Shown here: in pieces, positions 44,580 through 52,138 of the stretch | Layout: the number at the start of each line of letters is the position of its first letter | Position numbering within the stretch: the first letter of the stretch is position 1 | Origin: Pedobacter montanisoli | GTDB lineage: Bacteria > Bacteroidota > Bacteroidia > Sphingobacteriales > Sphingobacteriaceae | Direction: 5' to 3' | Assembly (NCBI RefSeq): GCF_022809115.1 | Contig: NZ_JALGBH010000001.1 | Location: forward strand, 1,488,001 to 1,552,000 | Length of the DNA: 64,000 nt | Notes under the pieces: generated by a model | Seen by the model: only the letters and a program-made list of their open reading frames with translations | What the model was told of the DNA's origin: nothing | Database searches by the model: none | Program-made: the position numbers and the translations under genes

Positions 44580-45008
44580 ATGCTTGCCAACAAACAAATC
44601 TTAGAAGATCACAAAGTAAACATCAGAATAAAACTTGCTGCAATATGGACATCAGTAATGTTCTGTTATATTTATGGCGATTATTTTGAATTATATGTGC
44701 CCAAAAAAGTAGAAGGCCTTTTAAATGGGCAGAACATGTTAGATAGCCCTGTAAAATTATTGCTGGCAACTATTATATTAACTATACCGGCTTTAATGAT
44801 TTTCTTATCATTAATGCTCAGTGTCAAATTAGCCAAATGGTTAAATATTGCAGTTGGAATATTCGTTACACTGTTTACGCTGCTGGTAGGTATATCTTCA
44901 ATAACCGAATGGCGGAGTTTTTATGTGTTTCTTTCATTTCTTGAAAGCATATTAACAGCAATAATTGTTTTCAAGGCATGGGCATGGCCAAAATTGAAAA
45001 AGGCTTAA
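44580..45008 (+). CDS. Four-helix membrane protein (DUF6326-like)
   Basis: This 142-residue integral membrane protein has four hydrophobic segments at about 20-37, 60-82, 90-108 and 115-133. The N-terminus is MLANKQILEDHKVNIRIKLAAIWTSVMFCYIYGDYFELYVPKKVEGLLNG, where the WxxxMFxYIYGDYFxLY core looks like the small Bacteroidota family DUF6326; I recall this name but cannot verify it here. No catalytic residues are evident. It is transcribed alone, divergent from the DUF488 operon, with the 32-bp palindrome between them. Function unknown. Confidence 0.7.
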   Translation: MLANKQILEDHKVNIRIKLAAIWTSVMFCYIYGDYFELYVPKKVEGLLNGQNMLDSPVKLLLATIILTIPALMIFLSLMLSVKLAKWLNIAVGIFVTLFTLLVGISSITEWRSFYVFLSFLESILTAIIVFKAWAWPKLKKA

Positions 45009-45039
45009 GGTGTTTTAATTTTAATCAGGTTGAATTGGC

Positions 45040-45522
45040 TTAAGGTTTATCCCGTCCTACAAACCTGCCTTTACCCAATAAAAAATCAATTGCTTTAGCA
45101 ATATTCCGGTTAATACTTTCTTCTGATTTTAAACCTGAAATGTACCGTATGATTTCTTTCTGAAGATAAGGTGGGAGCGCTAAAAATATTTTTTCGGCTT
45201 CAGGATTTTCGGCTAAGGCTTCTGTAAATTTTGGATGAGGTTTTATGCTGCGGTCATCAGTATCATATTGAACGGTAATATGTACCATTTCACCAATTCT
45301 TTTAGGTGAGTTTTTAAGCATCTTAGTGTTGATGTATAGCCGCCATTCGCCTGCATATTTTACCAAAGTCTGTTTGTAATTCTGGTGATTGATCATTCCG
45401 CAAACAGGAATATGTCCTTTGTTTTTACCTGCTTTTACAAAGATATCTTCAAGAATAGCTACAGGAACATAGACAAAAGGATTAATGCCAATGATATCTA
45501 ATGGGGCTTTAAATTGATGCAT
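45040..45522 (-). CDS. YdeI/DUF1905-family protein, paralogue 1
   Basis: This 160-residue protein combines a DUF1905 domain (about 1-90: FKAPLDIIGINPFVYVPVAILEDIFVKAGKNKGHIPVCGMINHQNYKQTLVKYAGEWRLYINTKMLK) with a C-terminal YdeI/OmpD-associated helical part (HPKFTEALAENPEAEKIFLALPPYLQKEIIRYISGLKSEESINRNIAKAIDFLLGKGRF). The families are widespread and uncharacterised, sometimes called bacteriocin-protection proteins. The upstream gene encodes a paralogue of similar length and layout, 8 bases away, so the pair is probably cotranscribed and arose by duplication. Convergent with the membrane-protein gene. Confidence 0.78.
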   Translation of the reverse strand: MHQFKAPLDIIGINPFVYVPVAILEDIFVKAGKNKGHIPVCGMINHQNYKQTLVKYAGEWRLYINTKMLKNSPKRIGEMVHITVQYDTDDRSIKPHPKFTEALAENPEAEKIFLALPPYLQKEIIRYISGLKSEESINRNIAKAIDFLLGKGRFVGRDKP

Positions 45523-45530
45523 ATTTTGCT

Positions 45531-46019
45531 TTACAGGGTTTGTTTCGTTTTTAATCTTTCTCCTTTTTCAAGCTTGTTTAGCATTTGGCTTATGCGCTCA
45601 ACTTTTGTATCATCAGTTTTGGCCGCATAAATCCAGTTGATAAAAGCTTTTTGTTCTCCTTCTGTGTAACTTAAAAAAACCTGTTGCGCTAAAGGATGAT
45701 CTGATAAACATTGCAAAAGCTCTTCGGGAACTTCTACAGGGTCATGATCTGCATATAAGATAATATGTACAAAATCGCCAGCCTGTTTTTTGATTTTCTT
45801 TCTGATTTCGGCTCTTACAGGGAAAAAAAGCCTGTTGTTACCCATAGGCTGTAAGCGGGAATTTTTAAACTCAAAACCATCTATACTACCCTTTACTTTT
45901 ACCCAGCCAAAAGTACTTGTTTTGCTCTGTATAACTTCGGGAATAGCGGCATAAGTCCATCCACCTTTACCCGGATGCTTTTCAAGCAAATATTGTTTGT
46001 TTACCAAAGGCTTTTCCAT
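45531..46019 (-). CDS. YdeI/DUF1905-family protein, paralogue 2
   Basis: This 162-residue protein has the same two-part layout as its downstream neighbour. The DUF1905 domain is at about 8-90 (GKGGWTYAAIPEVIQSKTSTFGWVKVKGSIDGFEFKNSRLQPMGNNRLFFPVRAEIRKKIKKQAGDFVHIILYAD). The C-terminal helical part follows (EVPEELLQCLSDHPLAQQVFLSYTEGEQKAFINWIYAAKTDDTKVERISQMLNKLEKGERL). The two copies agree in pattern but differ at most positions, so the duplication is old. Function unknown; cytoplasmic. It is divergent from the topoisomerase gene, so the promoter lies within 46020-46252. Confidence 0.8.
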   Translation of the reverse strand: MEKPLVNKQYLLEKHPGKGGWTYAAIPEVIQSKTSTFGWVKVKGSIDGFEFKNSRLQPMGNNRLFFPVRAEIRKKIKKQAGDFVHIILYADHDPVEVPEELLQCLSDHPLAQQVFLSYTEGEQKAFINWIYAAKTDDTKVERISQMLNKLEKGERLKTKQTL

Positions 46020-46252
46020 ATTTCGCTATGAATAAGATGAATATCAGTTAAAATCTATTTTTACAATTAATATAGGTAAAAGGCGTGAAATATACAGGGC
46101 ATAATAGGATATTTCAGAGAGAGAAAGTCAAATTATCATAAAATTGCACAGGTAAAGATGAAGCATATTCCTATTCAATGAATGTTAAAAACTTCTGTCG
46201 CATAAATGCACCTCAAATCTTATATTTACGCATCCCAAAAATTTTTGAACGC

Positions 46253-49108
46253 ATGAGTGAAGAATTAGATAACGTAAACGAAAATCAGGAATCTAACGGA
46301 CAGGATAATAAGCATACCGTAATGCCTATTAACGGTCTGTATGAGAACTGGTTCCTTGATTATGCTTCTTATGTAATTTTAGATCGGGCAGTACCGCATA
46401 TTAACGATGGTTTTAAACCGGTACAGCGTCGTATTATGCACTCGCTTAAAGAAATGGACGATGGGCGTTTTAACAAAGCGGCCAATGTAATAGGGAATAC
46501 CATGAAATATCACCCACACGGTGATGCTTCTATTGGCGATGCAATGGTTCAATTGGGCCAAAAAGATCTGCTCATTGATTGTCAGGGAAACTGGGGAGAT
46601 CCGGTTACGGGCGATAGCGCTGCGGCACCACGTTATATTGAAGCTCGTTTATCTAAATTTGCCAATGATGTGGTATTTAATCCTGATACTACAGAATGGC
46701 AACTGAGTTACGATGGACGTAACCAGGAACCGGTAACTTTACCTGTTAAATTTCCTTTGTTGCTTGCTCAAGGAGCAGAAGGTATAGCCGTGGGACTAGC
46801 CACCAAGATTATGCCGCATAATTTTGTAGAACTCTTAGATGCTTCTATAGAAATTCTGCGTGGCAATCGTTCTAACATACTACCCGATTTCTTTACAGGG
46901 GGTATGGCCGATTTTTCTAACTACAACGAAGGACAACGTGGCGGAAAGATCAGGGTTAGAGCCAAAATAACAGAACGAGATAAAAAAACCTTAATTATTA
47001 CCGAAGTACCTTACAGCACTACTACGGGCTCGGTAATTGACAGCATTCTTGCCGCTAACGATAAAGGCAAGATCAAGATCAAAAAAATAGAAGATAACAC
47101 GGCTGCTAAGGTTGAGATAGTGGTACATCTGGCGCCAGGTATTTCGCCTGATGTAACTATTGATGCTTTATATGCCTTTACTTCCTGTGAGGTATCCATA
47201 TCACCAAATACCTGCGTAATTAAAGATGAAAAACCCTATTTCTTAAGTGTTAATGATATTTTAGAACAAAATACCAAAAGCACAAAAGCACTTCTTAAAA
47301 AAGAGCTCGAAATCAGGTTGCATGAATTACAGGAGAAGATTTTCTTTAGTTCTTTGCTTAAAATATTTATACAGGAAGGTATGTACAAACATACCGATTA
47401 TGAAAACTCGGGAGATTTTGATACAGTAGTTACGGTATTGCATCGCTTGTTTGAACCATTTAAACCTTCTTTATATCGTGAAATACAACCTGAAGATTTC
47501 AAGAAGCTGATTGATAAGCCTATGAGTAGCATTACACGTTTTGATGTGAAAAAGGCAGACGAACAGATGAAAGCACTTGAAGAAGAAATTAAACAGGTGA
47601 AAAGCAATCTGCGTCATCTTACTGAATATACTATTGCCTGGTTCCAGAAAATTAAAGATAAATATGGTAAAGGTCGCGAGCGTAAAACAGAAATCAGATT
47701 ATTTGATAAAGTAGAGGCGGCAAAAGTAGCTTTAGCTAATGTAAAACTCTACATGAACCGCGAAGATGGTTTCATTGGTACGGGACTTAAAAAAGATGAG
47801 TTTGTGGGCGATTGCTCAGATATTGATGAGATTATCGTATTTAGGGAAGACGGGCGCTTTATTGTAACCAAAGTAGCTGATAAAACCTTTGTGGGCAAAC
47901 ATATTATACATGCCCAGGTATTTAAAAAAGGTGATGACCGTACGGTTTATAATATGATTTATAAAGATGGGGCCAGCGGTATCAGTTATATCAAACGCTT
48001 TTCTGTTTTGGGGGTAACCCGCGATAAAGAATATGATTTAACCAAAGGTACCAAAGGATCTAAAGTGTTGTACTTTACAGCCAATCCAAATGGCGAGGCA
48101 GAGATTGTTACCGTTCAGTTAAAACCGCATTCAAAACTTAAGAAATTGAGTGTTGATGTTGATTTTGCCAATGTTGCCATAAAAGGCCGGGGCTCTATGG
48201 GTAATATAGTGGTTAAATCTCCGGTTAAAAAAGTATTGTTGAAGAGTAAGGGGGTTTCTACGCTGGCGGGCATTAAAATATGGTATGATGATATTTTAAA
48301 GCGCTTAAATGTAGATGGGCGTGGTAAATACCTAGGAGAATTTGATGGCGATGATAAAATCTTACAGGTATATGGCAACGGTACTTATGAGCTGAGCACA
48401 TTTGAGCTGAACAACCACTTTGATGAAGGCATTGTACTCATGCAGAAATTTAATCCTGAACATGTTTACAGTGTTATACACTATGATGGTAAGGCTAAAA
48501 ATTATTTTGTAAAGAGGTTTGTTTTTGAAACTCAGCCTATTGGTAAAGTGGTGAGCTTTATCAGCGAAGAAAATGGTTCGAAAATGATCCTTATTACCGG
48601 AAAAGCAGATGCCAAAATTATACTGGATGTAGAAAAAGGAAAAACCAAAACACCTGAAACTTTAGAGCTTGAACTGACCGGATTGATAGATATTAAAGGC
48701 TGGAAAGCAAATGGAAACCGTTTAACTCCGCATGTAGTTAAGCAGGTACAACTTATGGATGCCGAATTGGAGATCGGTATTGTTGAAGAGGAAGAACCAC
48801 TACAGGATAATGATGCAGAAACTACAGAAGAAGAAATAAACGATACGGAAACCAACTCCAAAGAAGAGACGACCGAAATAGAAGATACTGAGGAAGAAGA
48901 AAAACCTAAAGCTAAGGCTACATTCAAATCGGCCGCTAAAACTGAAACTCCCGAACCTGTTATAGAAAAACCGGAACCTCAAGAAAGTGAAGAACCGAAG
49001 CCTCAGGAGAACGAGGAACCGAAACCTGAAAAGAAGAAAATATCATTTGAAATTACCAATCCTGATGATATCAAAATGGATGATAAGGGGCAGTTGGGTT
49101 TTTTTTAA
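46253..49108 (+). CDS. parC: DNA topoisomerase IV (gyrase-like) subunit A
   Basis: This 951-residue DNA-cleaving subunit of a type IIA topoisomerase starts at the ATG at 46253; the frame is open to 46178, but the extra 25 residues do not look conserved. The winged-helix region reads GFKPVQRRIMHSLKEMDDGRFNKAANVIGNTMKYHPHGDASIGDAMVQL. The catalytic tyrosine is Y128 in AAAPRYIEARLS. A coiled-coil arm spans about 350-470, then a beta-pinwheel C-terminal domain without an obvious GyrA box (QRRGGKG), favouring topoisomerase IV. The last 120 residues are low-complexity: acidic Glu/Asp/Thr followed by repeated EPKPQE units. The partner subunit is at 10.2 kb. Confidence 0.9.
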   Translation: MSEELDNVNENQESNGQDNKHTVMPINGLYENWFLDYASYVILDRAVPHINDGFKPVQRRIMHSLKEMDDGRFNKAANVIGNTMKYHPHGDASIGDAMVQLGQKDLLIDCQGNWGDPVTGDSAAAPRYIEARLSKFANDVVFNPDTTEWQLSYDGRNQEPVTLPVKFPLLLAQGAEGIAVGLATKIMPHNFVELLDASIEILRGNRSNILPDFFTGGMADFSNYNEGQRGGKIRVRAKITERDKKTLIITEVPYSTTTGSVIDSILAANDKGKIKIKKIEDNTAAKVEIVVHLAPGISPDVTIDALYAFTSCEVSISPNTCVIKDEKPYFLSVNDILEQNTKSTKALLKKELEIRLHELQEKIFFSSLLKIFIQEGMYKHTDYENSGDFDTVVTVLHRLFEPFKPSLYREIQPEDFKKLIDKPMSSITRFDVKKADEQMKALEEEIKQVKSNLRHLTEYTIAWFQKIKDKYGKGRERKTEIRLFDKVEAAKVALANVKLYMNREDGFIGTGLKKDEFVGDCSDIDEIIVFREDGRFIVTKVADKTFVGKHIIHAQVFKKGDDRTVYNMIYKDGASGISYIKRFSVLGVTRDKEYDLTKGTKGSKVLYFTANPNGEAEIVTVQLKPHSKLKKLSVDVDFANVAIKGRGSMGNIVVKSPVKKVLLKSKGVSTLAGIKIWYDDILKRLNVDGRGKYLGEFDGDDKILQVYGNGTYELSTFELNNHFDEGIVLMQKFNPEHVYSVIHYDGKAKNYFVKRFVFETQPIGKVVSFISEENGSKMILITGKADAKIILDVEKGKTKTPETLELELTGLIDIKGWKANGNRLTPHVVKQVQLMDAELEIGIVEEEEPLQDNDAETTEEEINDTETNSKEETTEIEDTEEEEKPKAKATFKSAAKTETPEPVIEKPEPQESEEPKPQENEEPKPEKKKISFEITNPDDIKMDDKGQLGFF

Positions 49109-49154
49109 ACGTTTAATTAAATAACGCTTGAAGACATAAAATACTTGAAGCATA

Positions 49155-49910
49155 ATGAAAAATTTAATTTATATTATCGTTATACTTTGTTTAAGTGTAA
49201 CGTGTTATGCCCAAAAAGTTGGAGATACCGTATCTATATTAATTGATACCATAAATATTTCAGGCAAAGTAATTAATGAAAAAGGGGAAGCCTTGGAGGG
49301 TGCAGTAGTTATTTCTAAGAACCTAAATGAAAAATATCAATATAAAACTGCAAAAACTGATCGCAATGGATATTTTTTTCTAAGTGGGGTTAAGCCAATT
49401 GATACTTTAATATTTTTTTATGGTGTAAATGATCAACGTATTATAAATAATAAGAGCAGGTACTTATTGGTGAAAATAAGGAGTAAGATCCAAAGCTATA
49501 GTAATAACTCATCATTATTTATTTCAGCAAAAAGACAGTCGACTGATTCGGGGGGGCTTCTGGTTAAAAAAGTTATTAAACAACCAGAGTATTATTTCGA
49601 TGGAATTTATAATCCTTTACCCGCAACATATCCTGGTGGCCTTAATAAACTCTATCAACTCTTAAAAACAAATATTGTTTATCCTAAAGCGGCTATTGAA
49701 TATAATGTTGAAGGAGATGTTGAAATCGAATTTACGATAGATACTTTAGGAGCAGTGAAAGATTTTTTAATCGTTAAAGATATAGGTTATGGCTGTTCAG
49801 ATGAGGTGATAAGAATCCTTAAAACAACAAAGTGGAATGTAGCCATGAATGAAGGAAAACACTACCCTCAACGTACCTCGATTACAGTTCCTTTTAGATT
49901 AGTAGAATAA
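49155..49910 (+). CDS. TonB C-terminal domain protein with regulatory-like Ig domain
   Basis: This 251-residue exported protein has a signal peptide (IIVILCLSVTCYA, cleaved near 19). A CarboxypepD_reg-like domain follows (33-100: INISGKVINEKGEALEGAVVISKNL, then KTAKTDRNGYFFLSGV). The C-terminal TonB-like domain is at about 160-251 (YPGGLNKLYQLLKTNIVYPKAAIEYNVEGDVEIEFTIDTLGAVKDFLIVKDIGYGCSDEVIRILKTTKWNVAMNEGK). It lacks the N-terminal membrane anchor and Pro-rich spacer of true TonB, so energy transduction with ExbB/ExbD is unlikely. Bacteroidota have many such proteins. The gene follows parC by 46 bases. Confidence 0.8.
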   Translation: MKNLIYIIVILCLSVTCYAQKVGDTVSILIDTINISGKVINEKGEALEGAVVISKNLNEKYQYKTAKTDRNGYFFLSGVKPIDTLIFFYGVNDQRIINNKSRYLLVKIRSKIQSYSNNSSLFISAKRQSTDSGGLLVKKVIKQPEYYFDGIYNPLPATYPGGLNKLYQLLKTNIVYPKAAIEYNVEGDVEIEFTIDTLGAVKDFLIVKDIGYGCSDEVIRILKTTKWNVAMNEGKHYPQRTSITVPFRLVE

Positions 49911-50041
49911 TAGCTAAGAAAAATAAAATCACCTTTACTGACAAATCTGTACAAAGAGATTTATTCAAGTCTTAAGGTGGTATAGGAACTGCTAAAAAAA
50001 GCCTTTTTAGAATATTAACATTCGAATTTAATGATTTAAAC

Positions 50042-50049
50042 TATATTTG
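50042..50049 (+). promoter_or_regulatory. -7 promoter box upstream of the TPP riboswitch
   Basis: TATATTTG matches TAnnTTTG exactly and ends where the riboswitch P1 helix begins (50050), the placement expected for a short-leader riboswitch transcript. The -33 element is not clear. Confidence 0.55.
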
Positions 50050-50212
50050 CCTTACTCAAAGGGGTGCTTGTTTATTAAACCTATTACTTAGCAGGCTGAG
50101 ATTATACCCAGTTTTGAGTTAAAAAGAACGTGTATTAAAATTCCAATTTTTTACTTTCAATTTTTAACTCAACAACACACCTGATGCGGATAATACCGAC
50201 GTAGGGATAAGG
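50050..50212 (+). ncRNA. TPP riboswitch (THI box)
   Basis: The conserved thi-box segments appear in order: GGGGTGC (50061-50067), CTGAGATTATACCC (50097-50110), and ACCTGATGCGGATAATACC followed by GACGTAGGGA (50180-50207). P1 is CCTTA (50050-50054) pairing with TAAGG (50208-50212). The optional P3 arm is long: TTGAGTTAAAAA pairs with TTTTTAACTCAA (50161-50172), lengthening the element to about 160 bases. Downstream, ACTGC (50219-50223) could pair with GCAGT (50245-50249) before a T-run, a candidate expression platform. It should turn off the following transporter gene when TPP is plentiful. No other known thiamine gene is in the window. Confidence 0.93.
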
Positions 50213-50290
50213 AGGTTACACTGCAATACTGTTTTGCCCTGAAAGCAGTTTTCAATAAATTTTTAGGTTTTGAATTAAAATTCATTGAAG

Positions 50291-50902
50291 ATGGAATTTC
50301 AGGAGTGGTTTTCTTTATTTAAAGAACAGGTATTGGCAACTTCTTTTTTAGAATGGTTTGCCGTTATTTTTGGTGTAGCCGAAGTTTTACTGGCACGTAA
50401 AAACAATATCTTATTATATCCTGCAGGTATCATATCTGTGGTGTTGTCTATGTATCTTTTGGTACATACTATGCTCTATGCCGAAGCCTTATTGAATCTA
50501 TATTACCTAGTAATGAGTATTTATGGTTGGGCGGTATGGCAAAGAAATAATCAGGAAGGAAAAACCTTAGCCGTATCATGGACCAACAGATCTGAAATGC
50601 TCAGGGCCTGTTCAATAGTTGTTGGGGGTTATATCTTATTATATACCATACTGGTTAAATTTACAAAATCTGATGTACCTGCTTTTGATGCTTTTGTTTC
50701 ATCTGCAGCTTGGGCTGGTATGTGGCTGCTGGCACGTCGTAAAATAGAGAATTGGGTTTTTCTGAACGTTTCTAATATCGTGGCCATACCTTTGCTTATA
50801 CATAAAGGCTTGCTTATGATGGCCTTACTTACCGCTTTCTTGTTTGTGGTGGCCATTTTTGGATTTATAGACTGGAAAAGAATATATAAGGCACAATATT
50901 AA
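50291..50902 (+). CDS. PnuC-family transporter, probably thiamine (PnuT type)
   Basis: This 203-residue membrane protein of the PnuC family has about seven hydrophobic segments. I start at the ATG at 50291; the frame is open to a TTG at 50285. The family-typical region is EWFAVIFGVAEVLLARKNNILLYPAGIISVVLSMYLLVHTMLYAEALLNLYYLVMSIYGWAVWQRNN (18-83), with the WxxxNxxxYPxGI-type and YGWxxW motifs. Conserved aromatics in VFLNVSNIVAIPLLIHKGLLMMALLTAFLFVVAIFGFIDWKR end the protein. PnuC imports nicotinamide riboside, but the TPP riboswitch directly upstream points to thiamine. This assignment is by regulation, not by residues. Confidence 0.85.
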   Translation: MEFQEWFSLFKEQVLATSFLEWFAVIFGVAEVLLARKNNILLYPAGIISVVLSMYLLVHTMLYAEALLNLYYLVMSIYGWAVWQRNNQEGKTLAVSWTNRSEMLRACSIVVGGYILLYTILVKFTKSDVPAFDAFVSSAAWAGMWLLARRKIENWVFLNVSNIVAIPLLIHKGLLMMALLTAFLFVVAIFGFIDWKRIYKAQY

Positions 50903-50907
50903 CAGCA

Positions 50908-52008
50908 ATGGGCATAAGCATGAAAAATATTTTAACCGAAGCGCATCGCGAGCTGATACGGTCTTTGTCGGCAGAATCAGAAAAACTGGGTCAATTGCAT
51001 CCCTTGATATTAGATATGGCTTATCAGCACAATTGGTTTAAACTTTTTGTGCCTGAAATTTATGGCGGCCCGGGGATGAAACTACCTGATATTTTAAGAC
51101 TGGAAGAAGAACTGGCTTATTTAGACGGAAGTTTGGCGTGGACTATAACTTTGTGCAGTGGTGCTTCGTGGTTTACCGGTTTTATAGATTCCTCATTAGT
51201 TAAAGCTATCTTAGCAGATGATCAGGCTTGTTTTGCAGGTAGTGGCGCAACAGGAGGTACGGCAAGGAAATCAGCAAATGGTTATATCATTAATGGTAGA
51301 TGGCAGTATGCAAGCGGCGCATTGCATGCTACGGTTTTTACGGCTAATTGCATTTTGCAGGATGAAAAGGGGAATGCTATACAAGATGGGGAAGGCAATC
51401 CTTTAATTAAATCATTTGTTTTTAAAAAATCAGAAGTACAGGTATTGCCGGGCTGGTCATATATAGGTATGATCGCTACAGGTAGCCATTCGTTTGAGGT
51501 AAACGAATTAGAAGTGCCTGAAAATCGTTCTTTTGTAATCAATACCCATATACAGGTAACCGATAGAGGATTTGACTATCCTTTTCTTCAACTGGCAGAA
51601 ACCACGCTTTCCGTAAATAGTTTAGGAATGGCAAGACATTTTACAGATTTAGTAGAGCAGCACTTCTTTACAAGAGCAGCAGCTAAAAGATATGAGCCAC
51701 AACAGGTCAGCGTTTTTACAACGGAACTTAAAAAGAATAAAAATGAATTGGATGCGGCTCGCAATCAGTTTTACCAAGCTTTTGATGATTCGTGGCAACA
51801 ATTAAACAGGAAAGGAACTATTGATGAACATGCCTTGCTTAAAGTGAGTAAATTGAGCAGGGAACTGGCACATCAAACCAGAACAAGTGTTGATAGGCTT
51901 TATCCTTACGCCGGCCTCGAAGCGGCAAAAAAAGAAACTGAAATAAACAGGGTATGGCGTGATTTGCATACAGCCAGTCAACATGCTTTACTTACGTTTG
52001 CTATTTAA
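50908..52008 (+). CDS. Acyl-CoA dehydrogenase-fold flavoprotein, substrate unknown
   Basis: This 366-residue protein has the acyl-CoA dehydrogenase fold, closest in style to the HsaA/two-component flavin monooxygenase group: VPEIYGGPGMKLPDILRLEEELAYLDGSLAWTITLCSGASW (about 47-89), then FAGSGATGGTARKSANGYIINGRWQYASGALHATVFTANCI and a C-terminal Acyl-CoA_dh_2-like helical part (ELDAARNQFYQAFDDSWQQL, LSRELAHQTRTSVDRLYPYAG). The usual catalytic Glu of acyl-CoA dehydrogenases is not visible. It starts 5 bases after the PnuC-family gene and so should share the TPP riboswitch transcript. Its role with thiamine is unknown. An intrinsic hairpin and convergent gene follow. Confidence 0.78.
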   Translation: MGISMKNILTEAHRELIRSLSAESEKLGQLHPLILDMAYQHNWFKLFVPEIYGGPGMKLPDILRLEEELAYLDGSLAWTITLCSGASWFTGFIDSSLVKAILADDQACFAGSGATGGTARKSANGYIINGRWQYASGALHATVFTANCILQDEKGNAIQDGEGNPLIKSFVFKKSEVQVLPGWSYIGMIATGSHSFEVNELEVPENRSFVINTHIQVTDRGFDYPFLQLAETTLSVNSLGMARHFTDLVEQHFFTRAAAKRYEPQQVSVFTTELKKNKNELDAARNQFYQAFDDSWQQLNRKGTIDEHALLKVSKLSRELAHQTRTSVDRLYPYAGLEAAKKETEINRVWRDLHTASQHALLTFAI

Positions 52009-52027
52009 TTGTAAACCATACAATAAT

Positions 52028-52120
52028 AAGAGGATATTTAAAGTCCATTTCTTCGTTGTCATCCTGAACTTATTTTCAAGATCTTAATTAAGAATGACGA
52101 AAGACTTTAAATATCCTCTT
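52028..52120. repeat. Nested palindromic repeat (REP-like), copy at 52 kb
   Basis: A perfect 17-bp outer inverted repeat, AAGAGGATATTTAAAGT (52028-52044) with its complement at 52104-52120, encloses a second imperfect pair (TTCGTTGTCAT and AATGACGAA) and the CCTGAACTT core shared with the repeats at 33.3 and 38.1-38.5 kb. It lies between the convergent flavoprotein and lipoprotein genes and could terminate both. Confidence 0.75.
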
Positions 52121-52138
52121 CTTTTAGAATTTGATCAA

